Shown piece by piece: positions 56,589 to 64,000 of a stretch of DNA of 64,000 bases. The notes below the pieces were generated by a model. It had not been told where the DNA came from, made no database searches, and saw only the letters and a program-made list of their open reading frames with translations. The stretch covers positions 1 through 64,000 of the forward strand of contig QCTJ01000004.1 of assembly GCA_003211205.1 (NCBI GenBank), given 5' to 3'. Positions within the stretch are counted from its first letter, which is position 1, and each line of letters opens with the position of its first letter. This DNA comes from Synechococcus sp. AG-673-F03. GTDB lineage: Bacteria > Cyanobacteriota > Cyanobacteriia > PCC-6307 > Cyanobiaceae. Position numbers and translations under genes: made by a program.

Positions 56589-57182
56589 ATGAACAGACAG
56601 CAGATCAGACGCAATGCACGGGTTGAACATCACATTCAGGTTGTGGAACCGCTGGCCAGACATTACGCGGCAAAAAGTGGTCAAGACCCAGACGACCTTC
56701 TGCAGGTGGGCTTGATGGGGTTGCTGAGGGCTGCTGAAGGCTATGAAGGCCAAAGGGAGATTCCTTTCTCAGCCTTTGCTCGACCCCATATCCGAGGGGC
56801 GATCCTGCATTATGTGCTGGACAAAGTCGCGATCATTCGGCTTCAGCGAGCGCTGCAGAACAGCAATCGGGATGTCGGTGCCGGTTTTAATGCAGCCACT
56901 CAGCAACGTCGATTGGTGCTACTGGACGATTACCTGGTCAGCCAAGAGACTGACCCCACGAGTGAACTGGATCGAAGGGAGCATCTGAGGCAGCTCACTC
57001 AGGCGCTACAACGACTCTCAAGACAGGAGCGGACTGCGCTTGAGCAAGTGATCCTCAAAGGGCAAAGTTTGTGAGATGTGGGTAATCAATCCGGTGTGAG
57101 CGCGATGACCATTCAACGTCGAGTGAAGCGTGATCTTGCCCAGCTGCGTCAACAACTAACAGTTCAGTTGGAACCGACCTGA
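56589..57182 (+). pseudogene. Sigma-70 family (group 3-like) factor interrupted by an in-frame TGA in region 4
   Basis: A short sigma factor. Region 2 is intact: VEPLARHYAAKSGQDPDDLLQVGLMGLLRAAEGY, then FARPHIRGAILHYVLDKVAII. The C-terminal region 4 begins LTQALQRLSRQERTALEQVI, LKGQSL, and is then stopped by TGA at 57072-57074. The same frame continues for 35 codons as DVGNQSGVSAMTIQRRVKRD, LAQLRQQL, to TGA at 57180-57182. That is the rest of the helix-turn-helix; one CGA (arginine) changed to TGA explains it. The truncated product would lack the -35 recognition helix. ATG 56589 is chosen; a TTG exists at 56577. Confidence 0.75.
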
Positions 57183-57346
57183 TCGCGTTCGATCTGCTGC
57201 TCAAGTGTGCTGATAGCTGCTGTTACAGCCGCGATTTGACGTTCAAGACCGTCTCGCCAGAAGCGCATCATGCGCAATTTGCGCTCTTGGTGATGACGCT
57301 GCCAGTCGCCATCAGCACAGGGTGAGCATCCAAAAGGAGGAAACAT
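57164..57346 (-). CDS. Small hypothetical protein
   Basis: 60 residues from ATG 57346 (longer starts at 57367 and 57394 are possible). The sequence has FGCSPC at the front, then a helical stretch rich in arginine (QERKLRMMRFWRDGLERQIAAV) and a heptad-like end (ISTLEQQIERD). Looks like a short coiled coil. No family recognised. It overlaps the end of the broken sigma factor gene on the other strand by 19 bases. Confidence 0.5.
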   Translation of the reverse strand: MFPPFGCSPCADGDWQRHHQERKLRMMRFWRDGLERQIAAVTAAISTLEQQIERDQVGSN

Positions 57347-57480
57347 CCGGAGAGTTGTTAACTCCATCCATCCTGGCGAGAACGGCCCCCTCACTGCGTC
57401 ATCGAGATTGCTTGGCGGTTTTTACTCTGGCGATTAAGTTTGGAACTTGAGCCCTTCAAGGCCCCAGTCACCAGTCGCAA

Positions 57481-59100
57481 GTGTCTCACCGAATCCCACT
57501 ACTGGTCTTGATTGGCGTCTCGACTGCGACGGTCGCGAGCGAATTTGCGAGACCTGTTGAGGCCTATGTTCCCTTGATGGCTGGTCAACGAGCAAGGGCT
57601 CTGAATGGCCGCTTTAACAATGTGCCCGTTCTTCACTCCAATCAGCCGGAGATTGTCAAAGGGCCAGGGATTCTTGTAGATACTTCGCCTGGCAGTTCAA
57701 TTGCTGCCGAAACCAACCAACCGCTGAAGAACTCCACATTCACATTCAATGGTGAATTTGGGGTTCATATGCATCACAAATATTACCCACAGGATTCCAG
57801 CAAACTGGGAGGCCGCAGAGCCCGAGGCCTGTTGACTGTTGCTGCCATTGCCATCAACCCCGGCACAACACCCGTTACTTTGCGATTCAAAAGAGGTTCT
57901 GTCAAAAATAGTTTTGAAGCTCCATATCACCCCAACAAATTGATGGGAGTGAAGCCGTTAGGCCCCAGACCTTGGAACACGGGGCCTGGAGATGCTACGG
58001 CAGTTCAGATTCTTCGTGGCGAACTGGATCGCAATCTTTCAAGAGAAGTTGTGATTCCTCCTAACAGTCGCAAAGTAATTGTGAGCACGGTTCTTCCCGC
58101 TCGCGGAATCATGAATGGCCTTCTGCGTGGCAACAGCAACGGCCCCTTCCAAATTGCTGTAATTGCAGCTGAAGAAACCCAAGACGAAGATGCACTGATC
58201 GCTGTGCTTGATCGTGGACGACTTGCACCAGGAAGAATTTATCTCAATCGTATTCGTGAGATTCAGTCAGGACAAGTGTTCTCCCGCGTTGCAGGAGTTG
58301 CACTTGGCGATGAGTATAAAGCTTCAATTCAGCACGATCTCTCTCAAGGCTCATTGCATGTGCCTTTGACCAGCACACGAAAGCATCATTTCGGTACTCG
58401 AGATATTCAGGTCAATCAACTCAGTACCCGCATGGTGGATTCAGCTGTCAATAATGTTGGCACTTACGGAGTCCGTTTTGATGTTGATCTGAATCTTGCC
58501 GGCGAGGGTGCTCATGAGCTTGTTCTCAGTCATCCTGTTGCTTCGGGTCGTTCTCCATTTACAGCCTTCCGTGGATCAATCGGCATCAAGACTGAACTGG
58601 GATATCAAGAAGTCCATGTTGGTATGCGCTCCGGACAGAGTCTTTCCATTGCCGATCTAGATCTCAAACGTGGATCCAACAACCCTGTCACGGTGAGTGT
58701 CGTCTACCCAGCCGATGCCACGCCGGGTCACTTGCTCAGCGTGGTTCCAGTGACGCAGCTGGCCATGCTGCGTGAGCGTCAACAAATGTTGAAAGCCGCC
58801 CGTAAGGCGCAGGCCGAAGCCAAGGCGCGCAGGGTCAAGCCAGAAGTGGCTCCACCTGCTGTCAATGCGCAACCTGCACCTGAAGTGATGCCTGCTACGC
58901 CCGTTGCACAGCCAACTCTGCAGCCTGTCAGAACCACTGCAACTCCCCCACCACCTCTACTCGTGGCTCCCAGGGGTGGCACCAGTGTCATGACTCCTGC
59001 AATGATAATACCGACAAGAGTGAACAGCAGCCTCGAGCAGCGTTACCGTGACGCCATCCGTGCCCAACAGGACTGGTTGCGTCGCCTGCAGGGTCGATAA
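57481..59100 (+). CDS. DUF3370 exported protein
   Basis: 539 residues beginning at GTG 57481. A signal peptide (LLVLIGVSTATVASEFA) is followed by the typical cyanobacterial DUF3370 body: MAGQRARALNGRFNNVPVLHSNQPEIVKGPGILVDTSPG, VHMHHKYYPQDSSKLGG, VRVA-like GVALGDEYKASIQHDLSQG. The C-terminal 100 residues are low-complexity (VAPPAVNAQPAPEVMPATPV, PTLQPVRTTATPPPPLL) and end in RYRDAIRAQQDWLRRLQGR. Location probably outer envelope. Function unknown. Confidence 0.8.
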   Translation: MSHRIPLLVLIGVSTATVASEFARPVEAYVPLMAGQRARALNGRFNNVPVLHSNQPEIVKGPGILVDTSPGSSIAAETNQPLKNSTFTFNGEFGVHMHHKYYPQDSSKLGGRRARGLLTVAAIAINPGTTPVTLRFKRGSVKNSFEAPYHPNKLMGVKPLGPRPWNTGPGDATAVQILRGELDRNLSREVVIPPNSRKVIVSTVLPARGIMNGLLRGNSNGPFQIAVIAAEETQDEDALIAVLDRGRLAPGRIYLNRIREIQSGQVFSRVAGVALGDEYKASIQHDLSQGSLHVPLTSTRKHHFGTRDIQVNQLSTRMVDSAVNNVGTYGVRFDVDLNLAGEGAHELVLSHPVASGRSPFTAFRGSIGIKTELGYQEVHVGMRSGQSLSIADLDLKRGSNNPVTVSVVYPADATPGHLLSVVPVTQLAMLRERQQMLKAARKAQAEAKARRVKPEVAPPAVNAQPAPEVMPATPVAQPTLQPVRTTATPPPPLLVAPRGGTSVMTPAMIIPTRVNSSLEQRYRDAIRAQQDWLRRLQGR

Positions 59101-59135
59101 TTAAACCTGCTTGACGGTCAGCAAGTCAGATCCTT

Positions 59136-60218
59136 ATGAGCGGCAAGCGCATCAGCCTGGAATTACCCGAGGAGCTCGTCGACCAGATTGATCAGCTTCG
59201 CAAAGATTGGAAGACTCGTTCCAGGGGGGAATGTCTTCAACGGTTGCTTGAGGAAATCTTTCAGCCCGATCTTGATCAGGATGAGTCGCCCGGTTCACTG
59301 ATTGATCCACTAATTGATCAGTCTTCCGAGGGCACGGCGGAGCCAGCTGATTCTGAAGCTGCTGATGGTTCCAAGGCTTTGCTTGCTCCACAACCGATCC
59401 AACAGCCTCAGTACGATGAGGATCGAGCCATCGTTTTAGTTGGTTCAGCTGGGGGATTAGAGACGACAGGTCAGGACGATGACCGTCTCGCCCCTACACG
59501 ACCAACAACACGCAGTGAATCCCCTACGGGGGTTGGTATTGATCTGCCTGGTTTCGTTCGCAAGCGCAGCACTGCGATTCGCGAAAGCCTCACGCCACAG
59601 AATCAACCCAACACCGAGATTCCCGTTGTTCCGGTGATCAGTGATCAGCAGATCAAGGATTGGTTTGAAGTTGCTCTCAACCATTGGCTCAATCTGTATA
59701 GTTCCAACCCTGGCCCCACCGTGATGGAGGCTGTGATGTTGTGGATGGCTCGTGATATCTGGCCCCATATCGATGGATCCGAAGGGCGCACATTCACTTG
59801 GAGTCAGGTCAATCACTCCATGACCGAATTCTGCAAAAGCTGGATGGTTCCTTCTCCTCGCTTTGAGCAGGTGATCGTTGCTGCCGCTGTTCTTGAGGAT
59901 CCCTTTGCCAGCGCTTCAGTGCCAGACCGAATCCCAACGCTGATTCGTCGTTTCGTGAGTCGCTTCAAGCGCAGCCGTAAGGTCACATCCTTCGAAACGC
60001 TTGAGTCCACGATGACTCTGCATGGTGCGCTGAAACAACTTGAGTTGCCCACGCAGGCTGGCCAATCGTTGACATTGCGCTCGATCCGCGACGCCTACAA
60101 GCGCAAAGCCGTTGAGGTTCACCCTGACTCGGGAGGTTCAACCGATGCCATGCGCCGACTGAACGAGGCTTATCAGATGCTGAAAGAGCTTTATCGCCAG
60201 AAAGAACTGTCTCAGTAG
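59136..60218 (+). CDS. Ribbon-helix-helix-like protein fused to a C-terminal J-domain
   Basis: 360 residues with an unusual layout. Residues 1-45 (RISLELPEELVDQIDQLRKD, then SRGECLQRLLEEIF) look like a CopG/Arc ribbon-helix-helix DNA-binding domain. Residues 45-165 are acidic and low-complexity. Residues 168-285 form a helical, tryptophan-rich domain (KDWFEVALNHWLNLYSSNPG, EAVMLWMARDIWPHI). Residues 310-357 are a J-domain with HPD at 329-331 (VEVHPDSGG) and LNEAYQMLKELY. The J-domain should stimulate an Hsp70, so the protein could link DNA or an assembly to DnaK. Function unknown. Conserved J-proteins of similar size occur in marine cyanobacteria, to my recollection. Confidence 0.8.
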   Translation: MSGKRISLELPEELVDQIDQLRKDWKTRSRGECLQRLLEEIFQPDLDQDESPGSLIDPLIDQSSEGTAEPADSEAADGSKALLAPQPIQQPQYDEDRAIVLVGSAGGLETTGQDDDRLAPTRPTTRSESPTGVGIDLPGFVRKRSTAIRESLTPQNQPNTEIPVVPVISDQQIKDWFEVALNHWLNLYSSNPGPTVMEAVMLWMARDIWPHIDGSEGRTFTWSQVNHSMTEFCKSWMVPSPRFEQVIVAAAVLEDPFASASVPDRIPTLIRRFVSRFKRSRKVTSFETLESTMTLHGALKQLELPTQAGQSLTLRSIRDAYKRKAVEVHPDSGGSTDAMRRLNEAYQMLKELYRQKELSQ

Positions 60219-60885
60219 GCTTTTTCGAGCCTCAAATTTGGACTTATCTCAGTTCTCATTTAAGACTGCTAAGAAACTCCTTATTCATTTGATTCAATCC
60301 CTCAGGCTCCCGGCCATTGAGATTCAATCGTTTCTATCAAGATCACTTTTTTTGATTGTTTTATTTGCGGCGTGTATGCCGTTTAGGTGAACCTTACGCG
60401 TTGGATTTTGATTGAGCTTGACGAAATTCAACATCTTGAGATGGTTCAGTGGCTGTCCAGCGAGCCAACGGGCCTGTCCAGCGGTATGGCCGGAGGCCCA
60501 TTAACCCAGTGAGAAAAGGCTTTTTCCGCTTTGCGTCTCTGCTGTTGACACAGTGACGCAAGTTTGTTGGACACAATGAGGGGGTCGAGGCTGGCGAGAT
60601 GTGATCAATCTGAACGGCGCGTCAAGTTCTGGGGGATGGGCTTGGCACTCAAAACCAGGCAATCCCATGATTCTTGGTCAAGACGCAGATAGGACTTGAT
60701 GTGAGTCTTGCCTGGGACATGCAAACGCTTTTGGGAGTGATGAGTTGCCACTGAAAGATCAATGAATAAGGCAATTATTCGTCTCAGTCGAGACGCAAAA
60801 GAGATCTTTCTGAGAATCTTGACTGAGACGGGCGACCCTAAGAATGACGGAATTGAACTGAGCAGTTGTCGATACAGCCGATCGA
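60219..60885. other. Longest gene-free stretch, with an inverted repeat downstream of apcD
   Basis: About 670 bases with no convincing gene. A short stem AGGCT/AGCCT (60217-60232) overlaps the stop of the J-domain gene and may be its weak terminator. Minus-strand frames exist (60394-60576, and a 51-codon GTG frame 60605-60751 rich in basic residues) but neither resembles a known protein. A 10-base inverted repeat is noted separately. Confidence 0.5.
60780..60830 (-). repeat. Inverted repeat downstream of apcD
   Basis: CGTCTCAGTC at 60780-60789 has its exact reverse complement GACTGAGACG at 60821-60830; inside, CGTCTC/GAGACG (60780-60795) forms a competing shorter hairpin. It lies 56 bases after the apcD stop, on its 3' side, and could stabilise or end the apcD transcript. 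No T-run follows. Confidence 0.45.
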
Positions 60886-61380
60886 TCAGGTGCTGGTTTG
60901 CATCCCCTTGATCAGGTAATCGAAATAAGGACCTGCAATTTTTTGTTGCTCTTCCGAAAGAAGCACCAGGGAGGCCTCCCTCATGCAACGCATGGCATCC
61001 ACCATCCCAGGCATGGGGACACCGAGGCTGTTGTACATCTCTCGTGCGCCGATCAAGCCGATCTGCTCAATCATGTCGGTGCTGCCCGCAAGCACTCCAT
61101 AGGTGACCAGCCTCAAATACCAGCTGTAATCACGCAGGCACTGGGCCCTTTGCTTCTGGCCATAGGCATTGCCGCCAGGAGCGACATATTCCGGTCGTAA
61201 GCCAAACAGCTGTCGTGCTGACTCATCGACGATCTTCTTTTCACTGTCGGTCAGGATCCTGACCACAGCCAGACGAACTGCACCCTGGCTGAGGTAATCA
61301 ACCATCGAGCGAAGTTCACCACTGCTCGGGTAACGCAGATCGTCATCCGCCTGGAGGATCAGATCCCTTACAACGCTCAT
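60886..61380 (-). CDS. apcD: Allophycocyanin alpha-B subunit ApcD
   Basis: Phycobiliprotein that acts as a terminal energy emitter in the phycobilisome core, passing energy mainly to photosystem I. 164 residues: MSVVRDLILQADDDLRYPSSGEL, EKKIVDESARQLFGLRPEYVAPGGNAYG, then the chromophore cysteine in QRAQCLRDYSWYLRLVTYGVLAG, and SLGVPMPGMVDAMRCM. The RDY-W-LRLVTYG and DESARQLF patterns distinguish it from phycocyanin. ATG 61380 gives the family start; ATG 61392 adds four residues. It stands alone, away from other phycobilisome genes. Confidence 0.93.
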   Translation of the reverse strand: MSVVRDLILQADDDLRYPSSGELRSMVDYLSQGAVRLAVVRILTDSEKKIVDESARQLFGLRPEYVAPGGNAYGQKQRAQCLRDYSWYLRLVTYGVLAGSTDMIEQIGLIGAREMYNSLGVPMPGMVDAMRCMREASLVLLSEEQQKIAGPYFDYLIKGMQTST

Positions 61381-61469
61381 GACGGCTGGCATGCTGTAGA
61401 TAGTTTAAGGGCCATGAACCCCAGCCATGGGTTGGAGCTGAGGGGTGTTACGCCATTGCAACGACAGCG

Positions 61470-62861
61470 ATGAATGAAACGCCGCATCCAGGACTGACCA
61501 TCGATGTTGTTGGAGAGGATCTCGACCAGCAGGGTCGTGGCCTGGCGCGTTGGAATGGTTGGGTCATCACGGTGCCTGAGCTGCTGCCTGGAGAAGAGGC
61601 CAAGGTCAAAGTTCAGCAGCGTCAGCGGCGGATGTGGCTGGCCCGAAGAGTGGAGATCATCTCCACATCTCCCCATGCCCGCCGACCACCATGCATTCTT
61701 GCTAGCGACTGCGGTGGTTGTTCGTTGCAGCATCTTTCGGTGGAGGCCCAAAACAACTGGAAACAGGAGCGATTGACCAACACGCTCACTCGCATCGGCC
61801 AGCTGGATCCGGATGTGAACGCCTTGGTGAGTCCAGACCAGGAATCACTGGGGTACAGAAACCGGGCCTTGATACCAGTCCGTCGCGATGGACTGAAGGT
61901 ACGTCTCGGTTACTACAAACGTGGCAGCCATCGCATCGTCAATCTCAACCACTGCCCAGTTCTTGATCCACGACTGGATGCATTGATTGCTCCAATTAAG
62001 CAGGACCTTGAATCAACCAGCTGGCCCATGGATTCTGACCTGCAGGGCGATCCAGGTCTTCGCCACTTGGGATTGAGAATCGGCGTCCGAACCAGTGAAG
62101 TGCTGATCACCCTGATTTCCGCCACTCGTTCGCTCCAGGGAGTTGAAGCGCTGAGCGCAGCGTGGATGCGTCGCTGGCCACAGATAAAGGGTGTGACGCT
62201 CAATCTGCAGCCGAAACGCAGCAATGCCGTGTTCGGTGATCAAACCATATGTCTTCAGGGCGAGAATGCGATCGAGGAGAGATTTTGTGATCTGTCACTC
62301 GAGCTTGGAACAACAACCTTTTTTCAGGTCAACACACCCCGGGCAGAACGGGTGGTGGAGCAGATCCGCGACTGGCTTACTCGCGCGCAGGCCAATCAAC
62401 GGGTGATTGATGCCTACTGCGGCATCGGCACCATTGCCTTACCGCTGGCTGCTGCTGGCCACAGAGTGACCGGCTTGGAAATCAGCTCTGCATCCATCCG
62501 CCATGCCGAACGCAATGCACGACGCAACAGGCTGAAGTCAACACAATTTCTTGATGGCGATGTCATTCGGCATTTGCGCGATGTATTGCCGCTGCACGAT
62601 GCCCTGGTTGTTGATCCACCTCGTAAGGGTCTGGATCCCTCAGTTCTGACCGTGATCCTGGACCATCCGCCGCAACGGCTGGTGTATCTGAGCTGTGATC
62701 CTGCAACCCTGGCGAGAGATCTCAAACAATTAGCGGGAGATTCGGGGCCTTATCGGATTGAACATGTTCAGCCGATGGATTTCTTCCCTCAGACCTCTCA
62801 CCTGGAATGTCTGGTCTTGATGTCGCGCTTCAACTGCGCAACTCCACCTGAAACTGCTTGA
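61470..62861 (+). CDS. rlmD: 23S rRNA (uracil-5-)-methyltransferase, RlmD/RumA-like
   Basis: 463 residues. A TRAM-like RNA-binding domain opens the protein (VVGEDLDQQGRGLARWNGWV), followed by iron-sulfur cysteines (CILASDCGGCSLQHL). The SAM-binding part has VIDAYCGIGTIALPLAAAGH, VVDPPRKGLDPSV and the catalytic cysteine in YLSCDPATLARDL. This is the TrmA/RumA family forming 5-methyluridine; which rRNA site, or whether a tRNA, cannot be decided. Divergent to apcD by 89 bases. Its last 32 bases overlap pheT. Confidence 0.9.
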   Translation: MNETPHPGLTIDVVGEDLDQQGRGLARWNGWVITVPELLPGEEAKVKVQQRQRRMWLARRVEIISTSPHARRPPCILASDCGGCSLQHLSVEAQNNWKQERLTNTLTRIGQLDPDVNALVSPDQESLGYRNRALIPVRRDGLKVRLGYYKRGSHRIVNLNHCPVLDPRLDALIAPIKQDLESTSWPMDSDLQGDPGLRHLGLRIGVRTSEVLITLISATRSLQGVEALSAAWMRRWPQIKGVTLNLQPKRSNAVFGDQTICLQGENAIEERFCDLSLELGTTTFFQVNTPRAERVVEQIRDWLTRAQANQRVIDAYCGIGTIALPLAAAGHRVTGLEISSASIRHAERNARRNRLKSTQFLDGDVIRHLRDVLPLHDALVVDPPRKGLDPSVLTVILDHPPQRLVYLSCDPATLARDLKQLAGDSGPYRIEHVQPMDFFPQTSHLECLVLMSRFNCATPPETA

Positions 62862-64000
62862 CCAGTGCCTGGCGCACCTTCTCATGTACAGGCTGAACCA
62901 TGTCGTCGGTGAGCGTGCTGTCTTTGCCGCGATAACGCAGCCTGAATGCCTGACTACATGCATCGGAGCCCAGCTGACCGCCTTCAAAACGATCGATTAA
63001 TTCGACCGACTCCAACAGTGGTTTGCCTGCTTTGCGAATGGCCTGCAGAAGCTCTCCTGCCGCCAGGCTGCGTGGAACAACCATGGCCAGATCCCGCTCC
63101 GACGAAGGAAGGGTGGAGTAGGGCTTGAACTGCGGGCTCCAGCGATTGCTGCGGGTGGCTGCTTCCAGAAGACGTGTCAGCTCCAGATCGAACAGATACG
63201 TCTCCGCCGGCAGCTCATGGCTTTCACACAGAGCAGGATGCAACTGACCGAAGCAGCCAAGGGGGCGGCCTTCAACAACCACGCTCGCTGCACGGCCTGG
63301 ATGCAGACGCGCGTCATCGGTGAGACGACGATCCTGAGACTCAATTCCGAAGGAATTCAGAACGATGGTGAGCACGCCTCTGGCGTCGAAATAGTTGAGA
63401 GGTTCGGGCTTGCCACTGGACTGCCATCGCGACAGGCGACGATCGCCGCAGATCACTCCCGAGAGCCGAGCTTCCTGATTGATCGCGGCGCCATCGGACC
63501 TGAACACATGCCCGATCTCGAACACCCAGCATCCAGGCTGTGAGGCCTGAAGATTGCGCTGACAAACCTGAAGATGCTCCAGCCAAAGCGCATTTCGCAG
63601 ATGGCTGGTCTCCGCCAACAGTGGATTGCTGATGGCAATGCGATTGGGATCAGCATCATTGGCACCGGTGAGTGACAACGTGGTGATTTCCTGAAGTCCG
63701 GAGGCACTCAGACGCTGACGCAAGCGTCGTTCGGCCTGCTGCATGAGCGTCAGCTGACCGGGCTGAAGCGGGTCTGGAAGCTGGGACTGGAAACGATCGA
63801 ACCCCACCAGTCGCGCCACCTCTTCAATCAGGTCAACCTCACGCAACAGGTCCATTCGCCTTGACGGGGGAACGATCACCTTCCATCCATCGGCAGCAGG
63901 AGAGAGTTCACATCCGAGTGCTGCGAGACAGGCCTCGACCTGAGCATCGGCGAGCTGCTCAGGCTGACCATTGCTGTCTGTGGATTCAAGAGGTCCGAGC
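62830..64000 (-). CDS. pheT: Phenylalanyl-tRNA synthetase beta subunit, C-terminal part (N-terminus beyond window)
   Basis: The frame enters from the right edge and ends at 62830, giving about 390 C-terminal residues. Visible: SRRMDLLREVDLIEEVARLVGFD (B5-type region), LRNALWLEHLQVCQRNLQASQPG, the catalytic-like core with VFEIGHVFRSDG, LHPGRAASV and GQLHPALCESHEL, and the anticodon-binding FDX-ACB domain (FKPYSTLPSSERDLAMVVP, RFEGGQLGSD, RLRYRGKDSTLTDDMV). The ATG-like start sometimes given at 63879 is a GTG within the gene. Partner PheS is not in the window. Confidence 0.95.
   Translation of the reverse strand, partial: LGPLESTDSNGQPEQLADAQVEACLAALGCELSPAADGWKVIVPPSRRMDLLREVDLIEEVARLVGFDRFQSQLPDPLQPGQLTLMQQAERRLRQRLSASGLQEITTLSLTGANDADPNRIAISNPLLAETSHLRNALWLEHLQVCQRNLQASQPGCWVFEIGHVFRSDGAAINQEARLSGVICGDRRLSRWQSSGKPEPLNYFDARGVLTIVLNSFGIESQDRRLTDDARLHPGRAASVVVEGRPLGCFGQLHPALCESHELPAETYLFDLELTRLLEAATRSNRWSPQFKPYSTLPSSERDLAMVVPRSLAAGELLQAIRKAGKPLLESVELIDRFEGGQLGSDACSQAFRLRYRGKDSTLTDDMVQPVHEKVRQALVKQFQVELRS

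Noticed and set aside
60605-60988. Minus-strand frame of 127 codons after apcD
   Set aside because: Its front half overlaps apcD on the same strand and its only ATG lies within that gene. A 51-codon GTG-led remainder (60605-60751) is possible but has no supporting similarity.
1-64000. CRISPR arrays, insertion sequences, phage or integrase genes
   Set aside because: No regularly spaced repeats, transposase motifs or integrase signatures were seen, and no tRNA-associated direct repeat was found near tRNA-Ser.

Overview
The window is a dense chromosomal segment of a marine picocyanobacterium, most likely a Synechococcus of the marine subcluster 5.1 type. This rests on an allophycocyanin alpha-B gene (apcD), a glucosylglycerol synthesis and uptake operon, a cyanobacterial-type Hfq, DnaK1 with its J-protein, HemJ, a Ycf35 protein and a DUF3370 protein. 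Gene order and base composition fit this, but no strain can be named from the sequence alone. I see no insertion sequence, prophage, CRISPR array or integrase.

Layout. 1-5262 (minus): compatible-solute operon ggpS-ggtB-ggtC-ggtD-ggtA, with overlapping or nearly touching reading frames. 5323-10912 (minus): a Tat-exported peroxiredoxin broken by a 10-base homopolymer, rpmB, htpG, a two-cluster ferredoxin, hisZ, an inositol-monophosphatase-family gene and a [2Fe-2S] ferredoxin. 10965-11083 (plus): tRNA-Ser(GGA) and a terminator. 11164-13896 (minus): pstC-pstA-pstB phosphate importer without pstS. 14042-18424 (plus): dnaK1, a J-protein, a DUF3110 gene and murQ. 18415-23259: mtnP, a cyclophilin-type isomerase, ribBA, argC and purN, with alternating strands and overlapping 3' ends. 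23296-28756: ycf35, an M61-type peptidase, an N-acetylmuramyl-alanine amidase, a transglycosylase-like exported protein (minus) and pgi. 28764-32101: leuS, hfq and a small acidic protein. 32475-37342 (plus): dapF, a cysteine desulfurase, DUF1995, DUF4330 and a D,D-carboxypeptidase. 37287-38710 (minus): a coiled-coil DivIVA-like protein and coaD. 38773-44431 (plus): uvrC, a small exported protein, a photolyase-family protein, hemJ, a PHP phosphoesterase and an unknown protein. 44441-48214 (minus): cobN. 48287-53233 (plus): ilvE, metH and a small unknown. 53261-57346: small unknowns, DUF2237, an SDR, SpoIID-domain, Ap4A-phosphorylase-like and a sigma factor gene interrupted by one stop codon. 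57481-60218 (plus): DUF3370 and a ribbon-helix-helix/J-domain fusion. 60886-64000: apcD, an RlmD-like methyltransferase and the 3' part of pheT.

Most of the window is core housekeeping. I did not find a clearly new multi-gene system. The observations most worth a second look are two apparently broken genes (homopolymer frameshift in the Tat-peroxiredoxin; single in-frame TGA before the DNA-binding helix of a sigma factor), a photolyase-family protein that has lost most of the iron-sulfur ligands typical of its family, a ribbon-helix-helix protein fused to a C-terminal J-domain, a 15-bp tandem repeat at the end of hemJ, and a low-G+C core inside metH. Six convergent gene pairs share coding sequence at their 3' ends, which shows how compact the genome is.
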